This document shows positions 25,897 through 37,300 of a DNA stretch of 64,000 nt, one piece after another (positions within the stretch are counted from its first letter, which is position 1; each line of letters starts with the position of its first letter). Below the pieces are notes generated by a model. The model saw only the letters and a program-made list of their open reading frames with translations. It was not told the DNA's origin and ran no database searches. Origin of the DNA: Paenibacillus oleatilyticus. GTDB lineage: Bacteria > Bacillota > Bacilli > Paenibacillales > NBRC-103111. A program made the position numbers and the translations under genes. Location: positions 124,001 to 188,000 of the forward strand of contig NZ_JAHNZO010000003.1 of the NCBI RefSeq assembly GCF_018998565.1. Reading direction: 5' to 3'.

Positions 25897-27576
25897 ATGA
25901 ACAAAAAGGGGCGGAATCGAGGGGTTGTGTTAAGCGTGGCCGCCGTATTGGCGGCGGGAGCGCTGGCAGCCGGATGCAACAACCAGGACACGTCTGGGGC
26001 GAAGAAAGGGGCCGAGGCACAACAGACGGAACCCAAGCGAGGCAGCATTACGGTTTCCATTTACGACCGGAATAACATTCCGCCGGAGGAAGGGAATTGG
26101 GACAAAAACCGCTGGACCGAATGGGTCAACAAGCATGGGCCGGTCGATGTCAAATACGTTCCCGTTCCGCGCTGGGAATCTTTGCAGAAATTCAATGCTT
26201 TGTTCGCAAGCGCTGCCGCTCCGGATTTAATTCTGGAGTATGATACGAATTACCGAAATCAATGGTACGCCCAAAAGCTGCTGATGCCCTTGGACGAACT
26301 GATCGACAAGCACAGCACGATTTATAAGGAGCTGATGAGCAAGGTTCCGCTGCTCAAGAAGCTGGGCACCAAGGACGACGGGAAGCTGTATGAAATCGGC
26401 AGAGTCACTCCCCTGACAACGAATCACGCGATTTATATTCGCGAGGACTGGCTGCAAAAGCTGAAGCTGGAAGCGCCGAAAACAACGGAGGAGCTGCTGC
26501 AGGTCGCCAAAGCATTCGCCAATCGCGATCCGGACGGCAACGGGAAAAAGGATACGTTTGGCGTCAACTTAAGTGGAAACGGTTTCACGATCATGAATCA
26601 CATGTTCGGCCACGGTCTGAACGATTGGGACATCCAGGGCGATCGCGTTGTGCACGAATGGGATCGTCTGAAGGCGTCCGTTGCTTTCCAGAAAACGTTG
26701 TTTGACGCAGGCTCAGTCGACAAAGACTTCCTGACGGATAAAAACGGGGAAAAGGCGAAGCAGGATTTTCTAAGCGGCAAATTGGGCATGTATTTGCATC
26801 AAGGTCTCAGCAGCAGCGATTACGACACGTTCAAGAAAAACAATCCGGAGGGGAACAACGCCATTCTGCCGCTTCCGAAGAGCGAATTCGGCCAGTTTAG
26901 CCCGGTCCTGGGGGCGCCGGTGCAAATGGTCGCGGCCGTGAACGCCAAAGCGGCGGACCCGAAGGCCGTCATTCGGTATATCGATTTCATGGTCAAGCCG
27001 GAGAACGCCATCGTCATCAAGAACGGCCTTGAAGGGGTGCATTGGCGCAAAGGGAGCAACGGCTGCCCGCAAAAAATCGACCCGGAAAAAAACAAGAAGG
27101 AAGTCTATACCGCCGATCTGAACATGCTGACCTCGGAGGTGCTGTTCGGAAAATGCGCCTTCGGAGATTCTATGGAAAACCCGTCGGCAACCGATAAGGC
27201 GCTGAGCGAGTTGAACAGCCAGGCGAAGAAGGCCTACATCAGCAAGGAGCGTCCGGTTCCGGCCTTAAATGCGACGGCCCTGCCGCTGCTTCCGGACGCG
27301 TTGTCGATTGTCGTGAAAAATGTGGAGAAGCAGATCGGAACGGGCGTCGTCCGCGGGGACATTTGGATGAAGGCGATTGTGAACGGTCCCGGCTTTACGG
27401 CGGATCAGGCGCTCAGCGAAGCGAAGGCCGTTTGGGAGCAGGCCGGAGGGGCGAAGGTGGACGAATTTTATGCGAAGTGGTACGCGGACAACAAGAACGC
27501 GCTGTTCCTCCTGGACGATTTGTACGCCTTCGACGAGCAGATTCAGCAGTTTAACCGGGGAAGAACAGATCCGTGA
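25897..27576 (+). CDS. Sugar-binding lipoprotein 1 of the glycan importer
   Basis: 559 residues. The signal peptide ends in a lipobox (ALAAGC, Cys near 27). The mature part is an LplA-like solute-binding protein with YEIGRVTPLTTNHAIYIRED and DPDGNGKKDTFG, the latter a putative calcium loop. GAGAGGAAG precedes the ATG. The stop overlaps the following permease GTG by 4 nt. It is strongly similar along its length to the binding protein at 29558 (shared YDRNNIPPEEGNWDKNRW and FASAAAPDLILEYDT), pointing to a tandem duplication around the permeases. Confidence 0.9.
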   Translation: MNKKGRNRGVVLSVAAVLAAGALAAGCNNQDTSGAKKGAEAQQTEPKRGSITVSIYDRNNIPPEEGNWDKNRWTEWVNKHGPVDVKYVPVPRWESLQKFNALFASAAAPDLILEYDTNYRNQWYAQKLLMPLDELIDKHSTIYKELMSKVPLLKKLGTKDDGKLYEIGRVTPLTTNHAIYIREDWLQKLKLEAPKTTEELLQVAKAFANRDPDGNGKKDTFGVNLSGNGFTIMNHMFGHGLNDWDIQGDRVVHEWDRLKASVAFQKTLFDAGSVDKDFLTDKNGEKAKQDFLSGKLGMYLHQGLSSSDYDTFKKNNPEGNNAILPLPKSEFGQFSPVLGAPVQMVAAVNAKAADPKAVIRYIDFMVKPENAIVIKNGLEGVHWRKGSNGCPQKIDPEKNKKEVYTADLNMLTSEVLFGKCAFGDSMENPSATDKALSELNSQAKKAYISKERPVPALNATALPLLPDALSIVVKNVEKQIGTGVVRGDIWMKAIVNGPGFTADQALSEAKAVWEQAGGAKVDEFYAKWYADNKNALFLLDDLYAFDEQIQQFNRGRTDP

Positions 27577-28559
27577 AAGCGTGGAAAGGGGATGATCCTA
27601 TTCAAAAGCAGACGCTGTCGTATCCGATGAGAACGTCCGAGGCCCATACTAACGTCCGCAGGCTCCAAAGAAAAAGGCTGAAGCAAAATGTGCCGTTAAT
27701 TTTGATGTTTATTCCGGTCATCGCCTTTTTTGTAGCTTTCCGGTATATTCCGATTCTCGGCAATGTGATCGCTTTTAAGCAGTATAACCTGATGCAGGGC
27801 ATCTGGGGGAGCCCGTGGGCCGGTCTGGACAATTTTAAGATCATATTCAGCAACCCCCAGACGCTTCAGATTGTGAAAAATACCTTTCTGCTGAGCTTCT
27901 TCGGCATTGTGATCGGGTTTCCGTTCCCGATTCTGGTCGCGGTCATGCTCAATGAAGTACGCAGAATGTGGTGGAAGAAAACGGTGCAGACGCTTTTGTA
28001 TTTGCCGCACTTCTTCTCCTGGGTCATTATCGGGGGAATCGTCGTTACGCTGTTCGGGTCTCAGGCCGGCGTCGTGAATGCGCTGCTGGAGCAATGGACG
28101 GGCGCGAAGTACCCGTTTCTATATCAGGCGGGCTCTTGGCTGACGATCTTTTTCGGGTCGAACGTTTGGAAGGAAGCCGGCTTCGGCGCCATTATTTATT
28201 TGGCCGCGATGAGCTCGATCGATCCGCATCTGTACGAAGCGGCGAGCATGGACGGAGCCTCGAAGCTAAGACAAATTTGGCACGTCACCCTGCCCGGCAT
28301 TGTTCCGACGGCGACCATCATGCTGATCCTTGCGATGGGGCGCGTCATGGATGTCGGCTTCGATCCGATCTACAACCTGCAGAACGCAGTCGTGTCGGAC
28401 GTATCGAACGTCATCAGCACGTACATTTACACGATCGGGATCCAAAACGGGCTTTACAGCTTGACGACATCCATGGGTCTGTTCGAATCCGTGATCGGGC
28501 TCATTCTGGTCGTCGGCGCAAACCGGATCGCGAGAAAATTTAACCAATCGTTATGGTGA
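27573..28559 (+). CDS. Sugar ABC transporter permease (LplB type)
   Basis: 328 residues with six membrane segments after a basic N-terminus. NVPLILMFIPVIAFFVAFRY and the EAA loop LYEAASMDGASKLRQIWHV are typical of LplB permeases. The GTG start overlaps the preceding stop (GTGA), indicating coupling to binding protein 1; an in-frame ATG at 27627 is a possible alternative. Works with the next permease and an ATPase encoded elsewhere. Confidence 0.9.
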   Translation: MKAWKGDDPIQKQTLSYPMRTSEAHTNVRRLQRKRLKQNVPLILMFIPVIAFFVAFRYIPILGNVIAFKQYNLMQGIWGSPWAGLDNFKIIFSNPQTLQIVKNTFLLSFFGIVIGFPFPILVAVMLNEVRRMWWKKTVQTLLYLPHFFSWVIIGGIVVTLFGSQAGVVNALLEQWTGAKYPFLYQAGSWLTIFFGSNVWKEAGFGAIIYLAAMSSIDPHLYEAASMDGASKLRQIWHVTLPGIVPTATIMLILAMGRVMDVGFDPIYNLQNAVVSDVSNVISTYIYTIGIQNGLYSLTTSMGLFESVIGLILVVGANRIARKFNQSLW

Positions 28560-28578
28560 GCGAACAAGGAGGGTGACG

Positions 28579-29457
28579 ATGAAGCTATCGTTCGGAGAAA
28601 AAATATTTCACTGCGTGAACAATCTGCTGCTCGTTGCGGCCGGCCTCAGCTGCCTGCTACCGCTGCTTAACATCGTCTCGGTGTCCTTCAGCGACTATTC
28701 CGCCATCGCCTCGGGCTTCGTCGGGATCTGGCCGGTCGGGTTCAGCCTCGACTCCTATAAAGCGCTAATCGACGGGACGCCGATTGTCAACTGCTTCCAA
28801 AATAGCGTGGTCATCACGGGAGTCGGCGTCGTCTTGAGCATGGTCTTCACGATCTTGGCCGCTTTCCCGCTCTCGAGAGCATATTTTTATGCGAGAAAAG
28901 CGTTTACTCTGGCCATCGTGTTCACGATGCTGTTCGGGATTCCCACCATTCCGGCTTTTCTGGTGAACCGCTCCCTGGGCATTATCGATACGTACTGGGC
29001 GCTCTGGCTTCCCGGCTTGATCAGCGCTTATAATCTGATGGTGCTAAAAACGTTTTTCGAGAACGTGCCGGCCGAAATCGAAGAGGCCGCCCGGATCGAC
29101 GGCTGCGGCGATTGGCGGCTGCTGATGCAGATCGTCCTGCCTCTGTCGATGCCGGTTCTGGCGACGCTGACGCTGTTTTACGGGGTTGGCTACTGGAACG
29201 CATTCCAGGGTTTGTTAATCAACATTAACGATCCCGCCAAGTACAATCTGGCTGTCATGGTACAGAACATGATCGCGAATCAGTCGCTGCTGCAAAGCTT
29301 GAACAACCTGCAGCAGCATGAGCTGGAGCAGTTAATTACGCCTGAATCGATCCGGTCGGCGGGTGTGGTTGTGATGCTTGTCCCGCTGCTGCTGGTGTAC
29401 CCCTTTATGCAGAAGTATTTTGTCAAAGGGGTCATGATCGGGGCGGTCAAAGGATAA
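28579..29457 (+). CDS. Carbohydrate ABC transporter permease (LplC type)
   Basis: 292 residues with six membrane segments. Ends in the family's FVKGVMIGAVKG; the EAA loop is IEEAARIDGCGDWRLLMQI. The ATG at 28579 is chosen because AAGGAGG ends 6 nt before it; a GTG at 28573 abuts that site and is less likely. It follows the LplB-type permease by 19 nt and precedes the second binding protein. Confidence 0.9.
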   Translation: MKLSFGEKIFHCVNNLLLVAAGLSCLLPLLNIVSVSFSDYSAIASGFVGIWPVGFSLDSYKALIDGTPIVNCFQNSVVITGVGVVLSMVFTILAAFPLSRAYFYARKAFTLAIVFTMLFGIPTIPAFLVNRSLGIIDTYWALWLPGLISAYNLMVLKTFFENVPAEIEEAARIDGCGDWRLLMQIVLPLSMPVLATLTLFYGVGYWNAFQGLLININDPAKYNLAVMVQNMIANQSLLQSLNNLQQHELEQLITPESIRSAGVVVMLVPLLLVYPFMQKYFVKGVMIGAVKG

Positions 29458-29557
29458 GGATGTAGGGAAAGGGGGCTGGCAGTTTGGGCAACAACGGCAG
29501 GGCTGCTGAGGTAACCCCGAAGGGAGAAAGTGCATATTTTGCAGAGGGGGTTCATCG

Positions 29558-31201
29558 ATGAAAGCAAAAAGATGGAACAAAGCCTGTGTGACAAGCTCTG
29601 CCGCCGTTCTAGCGGCGGGAATGCTTGTGGCGGGCTGCAATGGCAGCAGCGCGCCGGACGACAAGGCGGGTCAGCAGGAAGGGAAAGGCAGCCTGACGGT
29701 GTCGATCTACGACCGGAACAACATTCCGCCGGAAGAAGGGAATTGGGATAAGAACCGCTGGAGCGAATGGATCAACAAGAACGGTCCGGTTCAGGTCAAA
29801 TATGTTCTGGTTCCGCGCTGGGAATCTTTCCAGAAGTTCAACGCCTTGTTCGCCAGCGCCGCGGCTCCGGATTTGATCCTGGAATACGATACGGGCTACA
29901 GAAACCAGTGGTACGCCCAGAAGCTGCTTATGCCTTTGGACGAGGTCATCGAGAAATATAGCACCACGTATAAAGAGCTGATGAAGCAGTTTCCCCAGTT
30001 AAAAAAATTGGCGACCAAAGACGACGGGAAAATGTACGAAATCGGCCGAATTTCTCCGCTTACCGCGGGGCACCGCGTTTACATTCGCGAGGACTGGTTG
30101 CAGAAGCTGAACCTCCAGGCTCCCAAAACGACGGAAGAGTTTTTTAACGTGGCGAAGCTGTTCGCGGAACAGGACCCGGACGGAAACGGCAAAAAGGATA
30201 CGTTCGGTCTCAATTTGAGCGGCAATGCCCCCTCGATCATCCAGCATATGTTCGGATTCGGAGAAGTCCAGTGGCGCTTCGAAAACGACAAATTCGTTCA
30301 CGAGTGGGACCGTTTGGCCGCGGCGGTTGCGTTTCAGAAAAAACTGTTTGACGCCGGTGTGGTCGACAAAGATTTTCTGACGGATAAAAACGGGGAGAAA
30401 GCGAAGCAGGATTTCCTCTCCGGCAAGCTCGGCATGTATCTGTTTCAGGATTTCCCGGGCGAGAAGGACTATGATACGTTCAAGAAAAACAATCCGAACG
30501 GCAAGCTTGCGATCCTGCCGCTGCCGAAATCCGAATTCGGCCAGTTCAGTCCGGCGGTCGGCAGCCCGATTCAGATGGTCGGCGTGCTGAACGTCGCCGC
30601 CAAAGACCCGAAGTCGGTCATGCAATATATCGATTTTATGATTAAACCGGAAAACGCATTAACCATTCAATACGGCTTGGAAGGCACGCATTGGAGCAAG
30701 GACGAGAACGGCTGCCCGCAGCCGATTGACGCCGAGAAGAACAAGAAGGAAGTATCGTATAGCGCCGATCTTGGCATGATGGCCTCCCGGCTGCTGTACG
30801 GCAAATGCGGGTTTGATTCGTATCGGCCGCAGAAGACGGAAGCACAGAAGGAATTGCGCGAGCTGGCGCTGCAGGCCAATACCGCCTACGTTTCGAGAGA
30901 GCGGCCGATCCCTACCCTGAAGCCGGAATACTTGCCTGTGCTGCCGCAGGAGCTTGCCATCATCGTCAAAAATTCCGACCAGCAGCTCAAGGATATTTGG
31001 ATTAGAGCGGTTGTCGGCGGAAGCGGCTATACGGCGGAGCAGGCCTATAAAGACGCGAAGGAGTTATGGGAAAAGGCCGGCGGTACCCGGGTGGACGACT
31101 TCTATGCCAAGTGGTACGCGGAGAACAAGCCGAAAGCATTTATGCTGGAGGATTTATATAAATTCGGCGAAGACGCCGTGAAATTGTATTCCAATAAATA
31201 A
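29558..31201 (+). CDS. Sugar-binding lipoprotein 2 of the glycan importer
   Basis: 547 residues. The signal peptide ends in a lipobox (MLVAGC, Cys near 26). It shares most of its sequence with the binding protein at 25897, including KFNALFASAAAPDLILEYDT and AKQDFLSGKLGMYL. Differences cluster in loop regions, for example HMFGFGEVQWRFEND, so the two copies may bind different glycans. GAGGGGG precedes the ATG. It is the last gene of the importer operon and is followed by a terminator. Confidence 0.9.
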   Translation: MKAKRWNKACVTSSAAVLAAGMLVAGCNGSSAPDDKAGQQEGKGSLTVSIYDRNNIPPEEGNWDKNRWSEWINKNGPVQVKYVLVPRWESFQKFNALFASAAAPDLILEYDTGYRNQWYAQKLLMPLDEVIEKYSTTYKELMKQFPQLKKLATKDDGKMYEIGRISPLTAGHRVYIREDWLQKLNLQAPKTTEEFFNVAKLFAEQDPDGNGKKDTFGLNLSGNAPSIIQHMFGFGEVQWRFENDKFVHEWDRLAAAVAFQKKLFDAGVVDKDFLTDKNGEKAKQDFLSGKLGMYLFQDFPGEKDYDTFKKNNPNGKLAILPLPKSEFGQFSPAVGSPIQMVGVLNVAAKDPKSVMQYIDFMIKPENALTIQYGLEGTHWSKDENGCPQPIDAEKNKKEVSYSADLGMMASRLLYGKCGFDSYRPQKTEAQKELRELALQANTAYVSRERPIPTLKPEYLPVLPQELAIIVKNSDQQLKDIWIRAVVGGSGYTAEQAYKDAKELWEKAGGTRVDDFYAKWYAENKPKAFMLEDLYKFGEDAVKLYSNK

Positions 31202-31241
31202 GTAAGATTCCCTGCGCAGCATGTCTGTCCGGCTGTTCTCA

Positions 31242-31287
31242 CAGGGCGGGAGGCGTCCGGCTTCCCGCCCTGCATGTTCCTCTTTTT
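31242..31287 (+). terminator. Intrinsic terminator after binding protein 2
   Basis: Perfect 10-bp arms CAGGGCGGGA and TCCCGCCCTG with a 11-nt loop; the T-rich tail CTCTTTTT follows after a short gap. Confidence 0.7.
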
Positions 31288-31376
31288 GAAGGGAGGTGCC
31301 CAAATCATTTGTGATGAAACCGTTTGTTTTGTAAACGCTGTCAATGTCGCAAATTTTGTATGGGGAGGAATCCGCT

Positions 31377-34300
31377 TTGACAGGGAAAAAAATGAAAGGG
31401 TTGGCAAGCTTTTGGCTGGTGGTATTTCTGTTGTTCGGCCATGTCCCTTTCCCCTTGGGAACTGCTGCGGTCGTGGAGGCACAGGCGCTCTCACCCCCCT
31501 CAAATTTGACCTCCGTTTGGCGGACCGATACCTCGGTCCATTTGGCGTGGACCGCTTCCTCCTCCGGCAGTGCGGTCATCGGTTACGACGTCTATAACGG
31601 CAATGCGTTGATTGGAAGCACGAGCGGCTCATCCGACTATTGGGCAACCGGGCTGACTCCGGGCGGAAGCTATACGTTTACGGTACGGGCCAGAGACGCA
31701 TTGGGGAACGTATCGGCGCCAAGCAGTCCGTTCGCCGTTCAGCCGGGCGCGCTTGACCGGGGACTCTGGGCCGTCACCGCGTCTTCCAGTGCCGGCGGAG
31801 CACCGCCATCCTTGGCGGTCGACGGCAGCCTGTCCACCCGATGGAGCAGCGGAGCGGCACAAGCCTCGGGGATGTGGTTCCAGATCGATACGGGCCCGGG
31901 GGATAAAACGTACCACAGGCTAGTGCTGGATACCGGAGTTTCCACCGGAGATTACCCCCGGGGGTATGAAGTCAGCGTGTCCGACGACGGGGCGAACTGG
32001 GGCGCTCCAATCGCATCGGGTACGGGAAGTTCCTCCGTCGTGACGATCGATTTTCCGCAGCAAACCGCCCAGTATGTCCGGGTTACGTTGACGAAAAGCT
32101 CCGGACTGTGGTGGTCGATCTATGATTTGAATCTGTACGGCGCCATGCAGCCCGATTCCCAAGCTCCGACCGTTCCGGGCGGCATCCGAGATTCCGACGT
32201 CACGGATCATGAGATCCGGTTGTCCTGGGATGCTTCTACGGACAATGTGGCTGTCTTCGCATACGACGTTTATCTTGGCCCGGACTTCGTCGGTTCCACA
32301 AAGTCGACAGAGTATAAGGTATCCGGGTTGTCCCCGAGAACCGTCTATTCGTTTACGATCCGGGCAAGAGATCCGGCTGGCAACGTTTCCGCACCGTCCG
32401 CACCCTATGCGGTGACCACGCAGGATAAGCTCGATCGCACGCTCTGGAAGGCGACGGCGTCGTCGACCGGCAGCACTTCCTCACCCAGCATGGCGATCGA
32501 CGGAATCCTGTCCTCCCGATGGACCAGCGGGGCAGCGCAAGCGCCGGGGACGTGGTTCCAGATCGATACGGGACCGGGGGATAAAACGTACAACAAGCTG
32601 GTGCTCGATGCCGGGGGCTCATCCGGAGATTACCCTCGCGGATACGAGGTTACCGTTTCCGACGACGGTGTGAATTGGAGCGCACCGGTTGCGTCGGGTA
32701 CGGGCAGTTCTTCGGTCGTGACGATCAGTTTTCCGCAGCAAACCGCCAAATATATCCGAATCGCCCTAACGAAAACCTCAGGCTTATGGTGGTCTATCCA
32801 TGAACTGGATCTTTACGGCGTCCTAGCTCCTGATAACGATCCCCCCACCACTCCCTCTCATTTAACCGCCACCAAAATACTCGATACGGAAGTCGATCTT
32901 ACCTGGGAAGCCTCAACCGATAACGTTGCCGTGGTAGGATACAATGTTTACGCCGGTTCCACATTGATCGGCTATACGACGGCTACCAGCTACAAGGCAG
33001 AGGATCTCGCTGCCAAAACGCCCTATACGTTTACCGTACGCGCCAAAGATTTGTCGGGCAATCTGTCGCCGCCGAGCGTACCCCTGAAGATAACCACGCA
33101 GGATGTCATCGCGCTGCCTTTGGCGGCCAGGTACGAGATGGAGCCGGACCCATCGAATCCGACGCTGCTGCGGGACGATAGCGGTTTTGGACAGAACGGC
33201 ACCGTCACCTCTCCGGCCTCCTTCGAAGACGGACGGGAGGGCAGCGGAAAGGCGTTAAGGTTTACCGGACCGAATCAAGCTATGGTTTCTTCTCCCACTT
33301 CTCCCACGGGCATGCTGAACAATCTTTCCTCCAAATTTACGATTACCGCCTGGATCAAGCCGGACGATTTGAACGGGCATCTGCCCATCGTCACGAAGCG
33401 TGACGCCAACTGGAAAGGATCGACGTTTTATTTGAGACTGACCGGGAATCGTCTAGGGTTTGCGGCGGATTACGGAGAGAAATGGTACGACTGGTCCTTT
33501 CCTTCGGATTCGATCGTGGCCGGGCAATGGTGCCATGTCGCCGTAACCTTCGAAAAACATGTCGGCATCAAATTTTACGTGAACGGGAAGCTCATCGGCA
33601 GTGTCGACGGCTCTGCGGTGTTCACGGATGCGCTGCCGAACTTCGTGAACATGATGCTGGGCACGGAGTGGCACTGGGACCCTGCGACAAGATCGATGCG
33701 TCAATACGGGTTCCGGGGTTCGATCGATTCCTTGCATATTTATGCGGCCCCCCTGACCTCCGGCCAGATTAAAGCGGATATGGCGAACACGATGACAACC
33801 CGTCCGGCGGAGCCGAGCGATTTCACGTTCCCATTGAAATGGGCGACCTTCCGATTGGTCCGGTACGACATGCCGAACGGTTTGTTTACGAACGGCAGCG
33901 CCAAAATCCACCAAACCGCCGTGCGCAAGGAAGGCCCCGATGCGGTGGATTGGCCCAGAATCACGCTGCACATCCCCCAAGCGGATCAAACGAAAAGCAA
34001 GATAGAGCCCTTCGCCGACGCAGCGGAATTCAAAACGGATATTTTGCTGCAGCGCGAGCCGGAAAGCATGCCGCTTCTGCAGCAGCCCTACGACAACGTG
34101 CTGCAGCCCGGCAACCATTGGGTACGCGGGGTGCAATGGCGCTGGGGCCAGACGTATATGTACACCTCCGACAGGACGGCCAGAACGTGGGCCTGGGATT
34201 ATGAGCTCTGGACGTTCCCGGTGAAGATCGCGGGAGCCGAGCCGGGAGCCGTTAAAAACGTCGTGCTGAAAGCGGATGGGGCGGAGATTTATAACAGCGG

Positions 34301-37300
34301 GGCGAATGTGTACGACTCTCTGACCCTGCTGCTGCCTCAAAATGAAGAAGGCAAGCCTTACGAGCTGTGGGTTGACGGGCGGGGCCCGGTTCGTTTCGAT
34401 GCGGGACTTCAACCGATCGAAGCCGGCAATCCGAAGGATGTCCCCATTGCGTTCGCTCTGAACGTTCCCGGGAGCGGGCCTGCCGTTACCGTGAAGTCGT
34501 TGGACCGTCCGGAAACGTTCCCGAATCAGGCGGTATGGGATGCGGATACGGCGGCGCTCTCGGAGGCGAAGCCCGTCACGCCCGGCTATGTTCCGGATCG
34601 TTCGTCGATCGCCCGCCATCTGGGAGTCGATGTTCCGCGGTCGCCGGAGACGATCAACTTCATTTATATGTCACACGGCATGAGCTCCGGCGGTTTTTAC
34701 CATTCCGAGCATAAAAAGGTCGCCTCGATGTATCAGACGCTCGGTTCCATCGAGGAATATGCCGATTATGTCAGCGATACCGGATACGACCGCGTATTCG
34801 AATTCAGCAACTTTACCGACGCGGACAGTCCGGTCAGTCCGGAAAAGATGGCGGCGGCGCTCGAAAAACGGGGCGTTCAGTTCGGCTTTGTTCCGCTCAC
34901 GGACATCAACGGCATCGATATGCGCAATGCAAATTTGGCGTTCTATGCCTACAATTTGCCCGATTACCGCGCCCCGTTATACCGGAACGTCCAGCTCAGT
35001 TTGCAGCGGTTTCAGGTTTATCCGAACATGACGGGCATGAGCATCGGCGCGGATAACGCAGACTACGTGCCGTATTGGGACTGGGCGCCTCCGATTCCGA
35101 ACCGTCCGTGGGGAATGGCCTACACCGCATTCCAAAGGGCGCGCGGTTTGCCGCTTACGACGCCGATCGCGCCCAGCGTGCAGGGATGGTATCAGCCGAA
35201 GGCGCACGAATATTTCGCGAATGCCTCCAAGCCGTTCCTCGACTACATCGACCGGTACGATGAAACTTTCAAGGAGTACGGTTATTTTGTCAAAGCGGTT
35301 TCCGAAGTCAACGACGGCTATCTCACCACGACCGGGTCGTTCGGAAGCTCGCCCGGCGTCGGCGGACACGGAGGATGGCCCTGGGGGACGGTTCCCGCGA
35401 AGCCGATGCATGAGCGGATGCCGATACAGACCGGTTACGACTGGAACGAATTGAGCACCTCCAAACCGATGCATGTGGTCGCTTTGCTGGACCGTCTGCG
35501 CAGCTATTATCCGAACAAAACGACATGGGCGACACCCGACGATTTCAGCTTGTTTTTCGGCAAGACGGACCGGGAAAAAGCTTATGCGCTGGCCTTGACC
35601 CGGGGCATTCAGGCGATCGGCACGAATGTGCTGCCGAACAATAAGGGCGATCTCGCCAAGCCTCAAATGATCGCGGAGCAGAAAGAGCTCTATTCCTGGA
35701 TTCGTAAATACGGTGGCGCCTATGCGATGACCGAGCCGACGCCGACGATCGGCATTATGTATGTTAACAAGCAAGCCCTGCTGCGGGGCATCGTCGGCAA
35801 AGAGCCGACAGACGAAGATCTGCTCAAAGGTTCCCACGAAGGAAAAGTGTCGGAAGCGATGTTCTTCACCCATGCCGCCGGATGGGCGTCGAAAGTGATC
35901 ACGCCGGAAGAGCTGAAGAGAGGGCTGCCGTCATCGATCAAGGCCATATTGCTCGTAGGACTGAACAATTTCGACGACAGCTGGCACTGGTACGACGGAA
36001 TGACCGGCGAGCTTCAAGGCTTCGTGGACCGGGGAGGTCTCATTCTGAAGGATGACGAATCCGTATCTCCCGTACCGTCCGTGGCGACCGGCATGCAGGT
36101 CCGGGCTTATCTGAAGCAAAGCGATACGGATCAGACCAATCTGCTGCTGGAGCGGAATGCGGATAACATCGCCAAGCTGAAAAGCGCCATGACGCCGGTC
36201 GCGCAGCCGGTTGCCGTCACCGACAGCCGTACGATCTGGGCCATTCCGGCCCGTTCCGGAGATACGCAGTATGTGACGGTGGTCAATCAAAAGCACGATG
36301 AGCAGTCTGACGAATCGCAGCATCTTATCGGACAAACGGGCTCGGTGACGTGGAATACGGAGCGCCCGATCTACGATGTGCGAAAAGGCAGGAAGCTGAC
36401 CGTTCAGGAAGCGACTTATGTCGATCTGCACAATGAAGGCTTTCAATGGTACGCTCTTCCGCCTGTCGAAGTGACGGTTCCTTCCGTCACTGTAACCAAA
36501 GGCTCTTCCGGATTTTACGAGGCATTCTGCTCCGTCCGCAATCCGGACCCGATGACCGGCATCCCGGTCGAATTGACCGTAAGGCATGCGACAAGCGGTG
36601 ATACGGCAACGGTATATTCGGCCACAGGCCTGACCGCGAAGCTGCCCTTGAAGGACTCGGACCAACCCGGAACGTATACGGTAACCGTCAAAGAATTGCT
36701 CAGCGGGTTGTCTTCCGGCACGCAGGTTGTCATTCAAGGGGCTCAACAGACGGCACCCCGTTCCTCGGTGAAATTGTACAGGGAGGAAGGTCTTCGCGAA
36801 TTCGCGGAAAGAGCGGATGTTCCTCTGACGATCGCCTTGACGGCAGCGCAGAACAACGATCCCGCCATGGTGGAACAGGCGAACCGTCTTGTGCAGTATT
36901 ACCGCAGTGAGGGCCGCCAAGTCCGGCTGGGCCTTGCCGAGCCGAATGGGGCCGTGACCGGGCTGCAGGAATACAAATCGTCGTATGTCAAATATCCGCA
37001 ATGGAAAACGATCGAATCCGATCTTGTTCTCATCGGCAACACGTCGAATAACGTGCTGCTCCTCGATCAAGCCAGAGGGTATCTGCTGTTCGAGCAAGGC
37101 GACCATTTATCGGCCGGCGAGGCGGCGGTCAGCTATGCCAATTCCCCGTTTGTCGGCGAGTATCACACGGTCAATATTATCGCGAACGATCTAGGCGGAA
37201 TAAAGGCCGCCGTCAACACCTTGATCGGCTTACCCCCGGCTGCTTTGAAAGCCCCGAAATTCGTGACGACGAACCGCATCTCCGATACCGGCGTGGAGCT

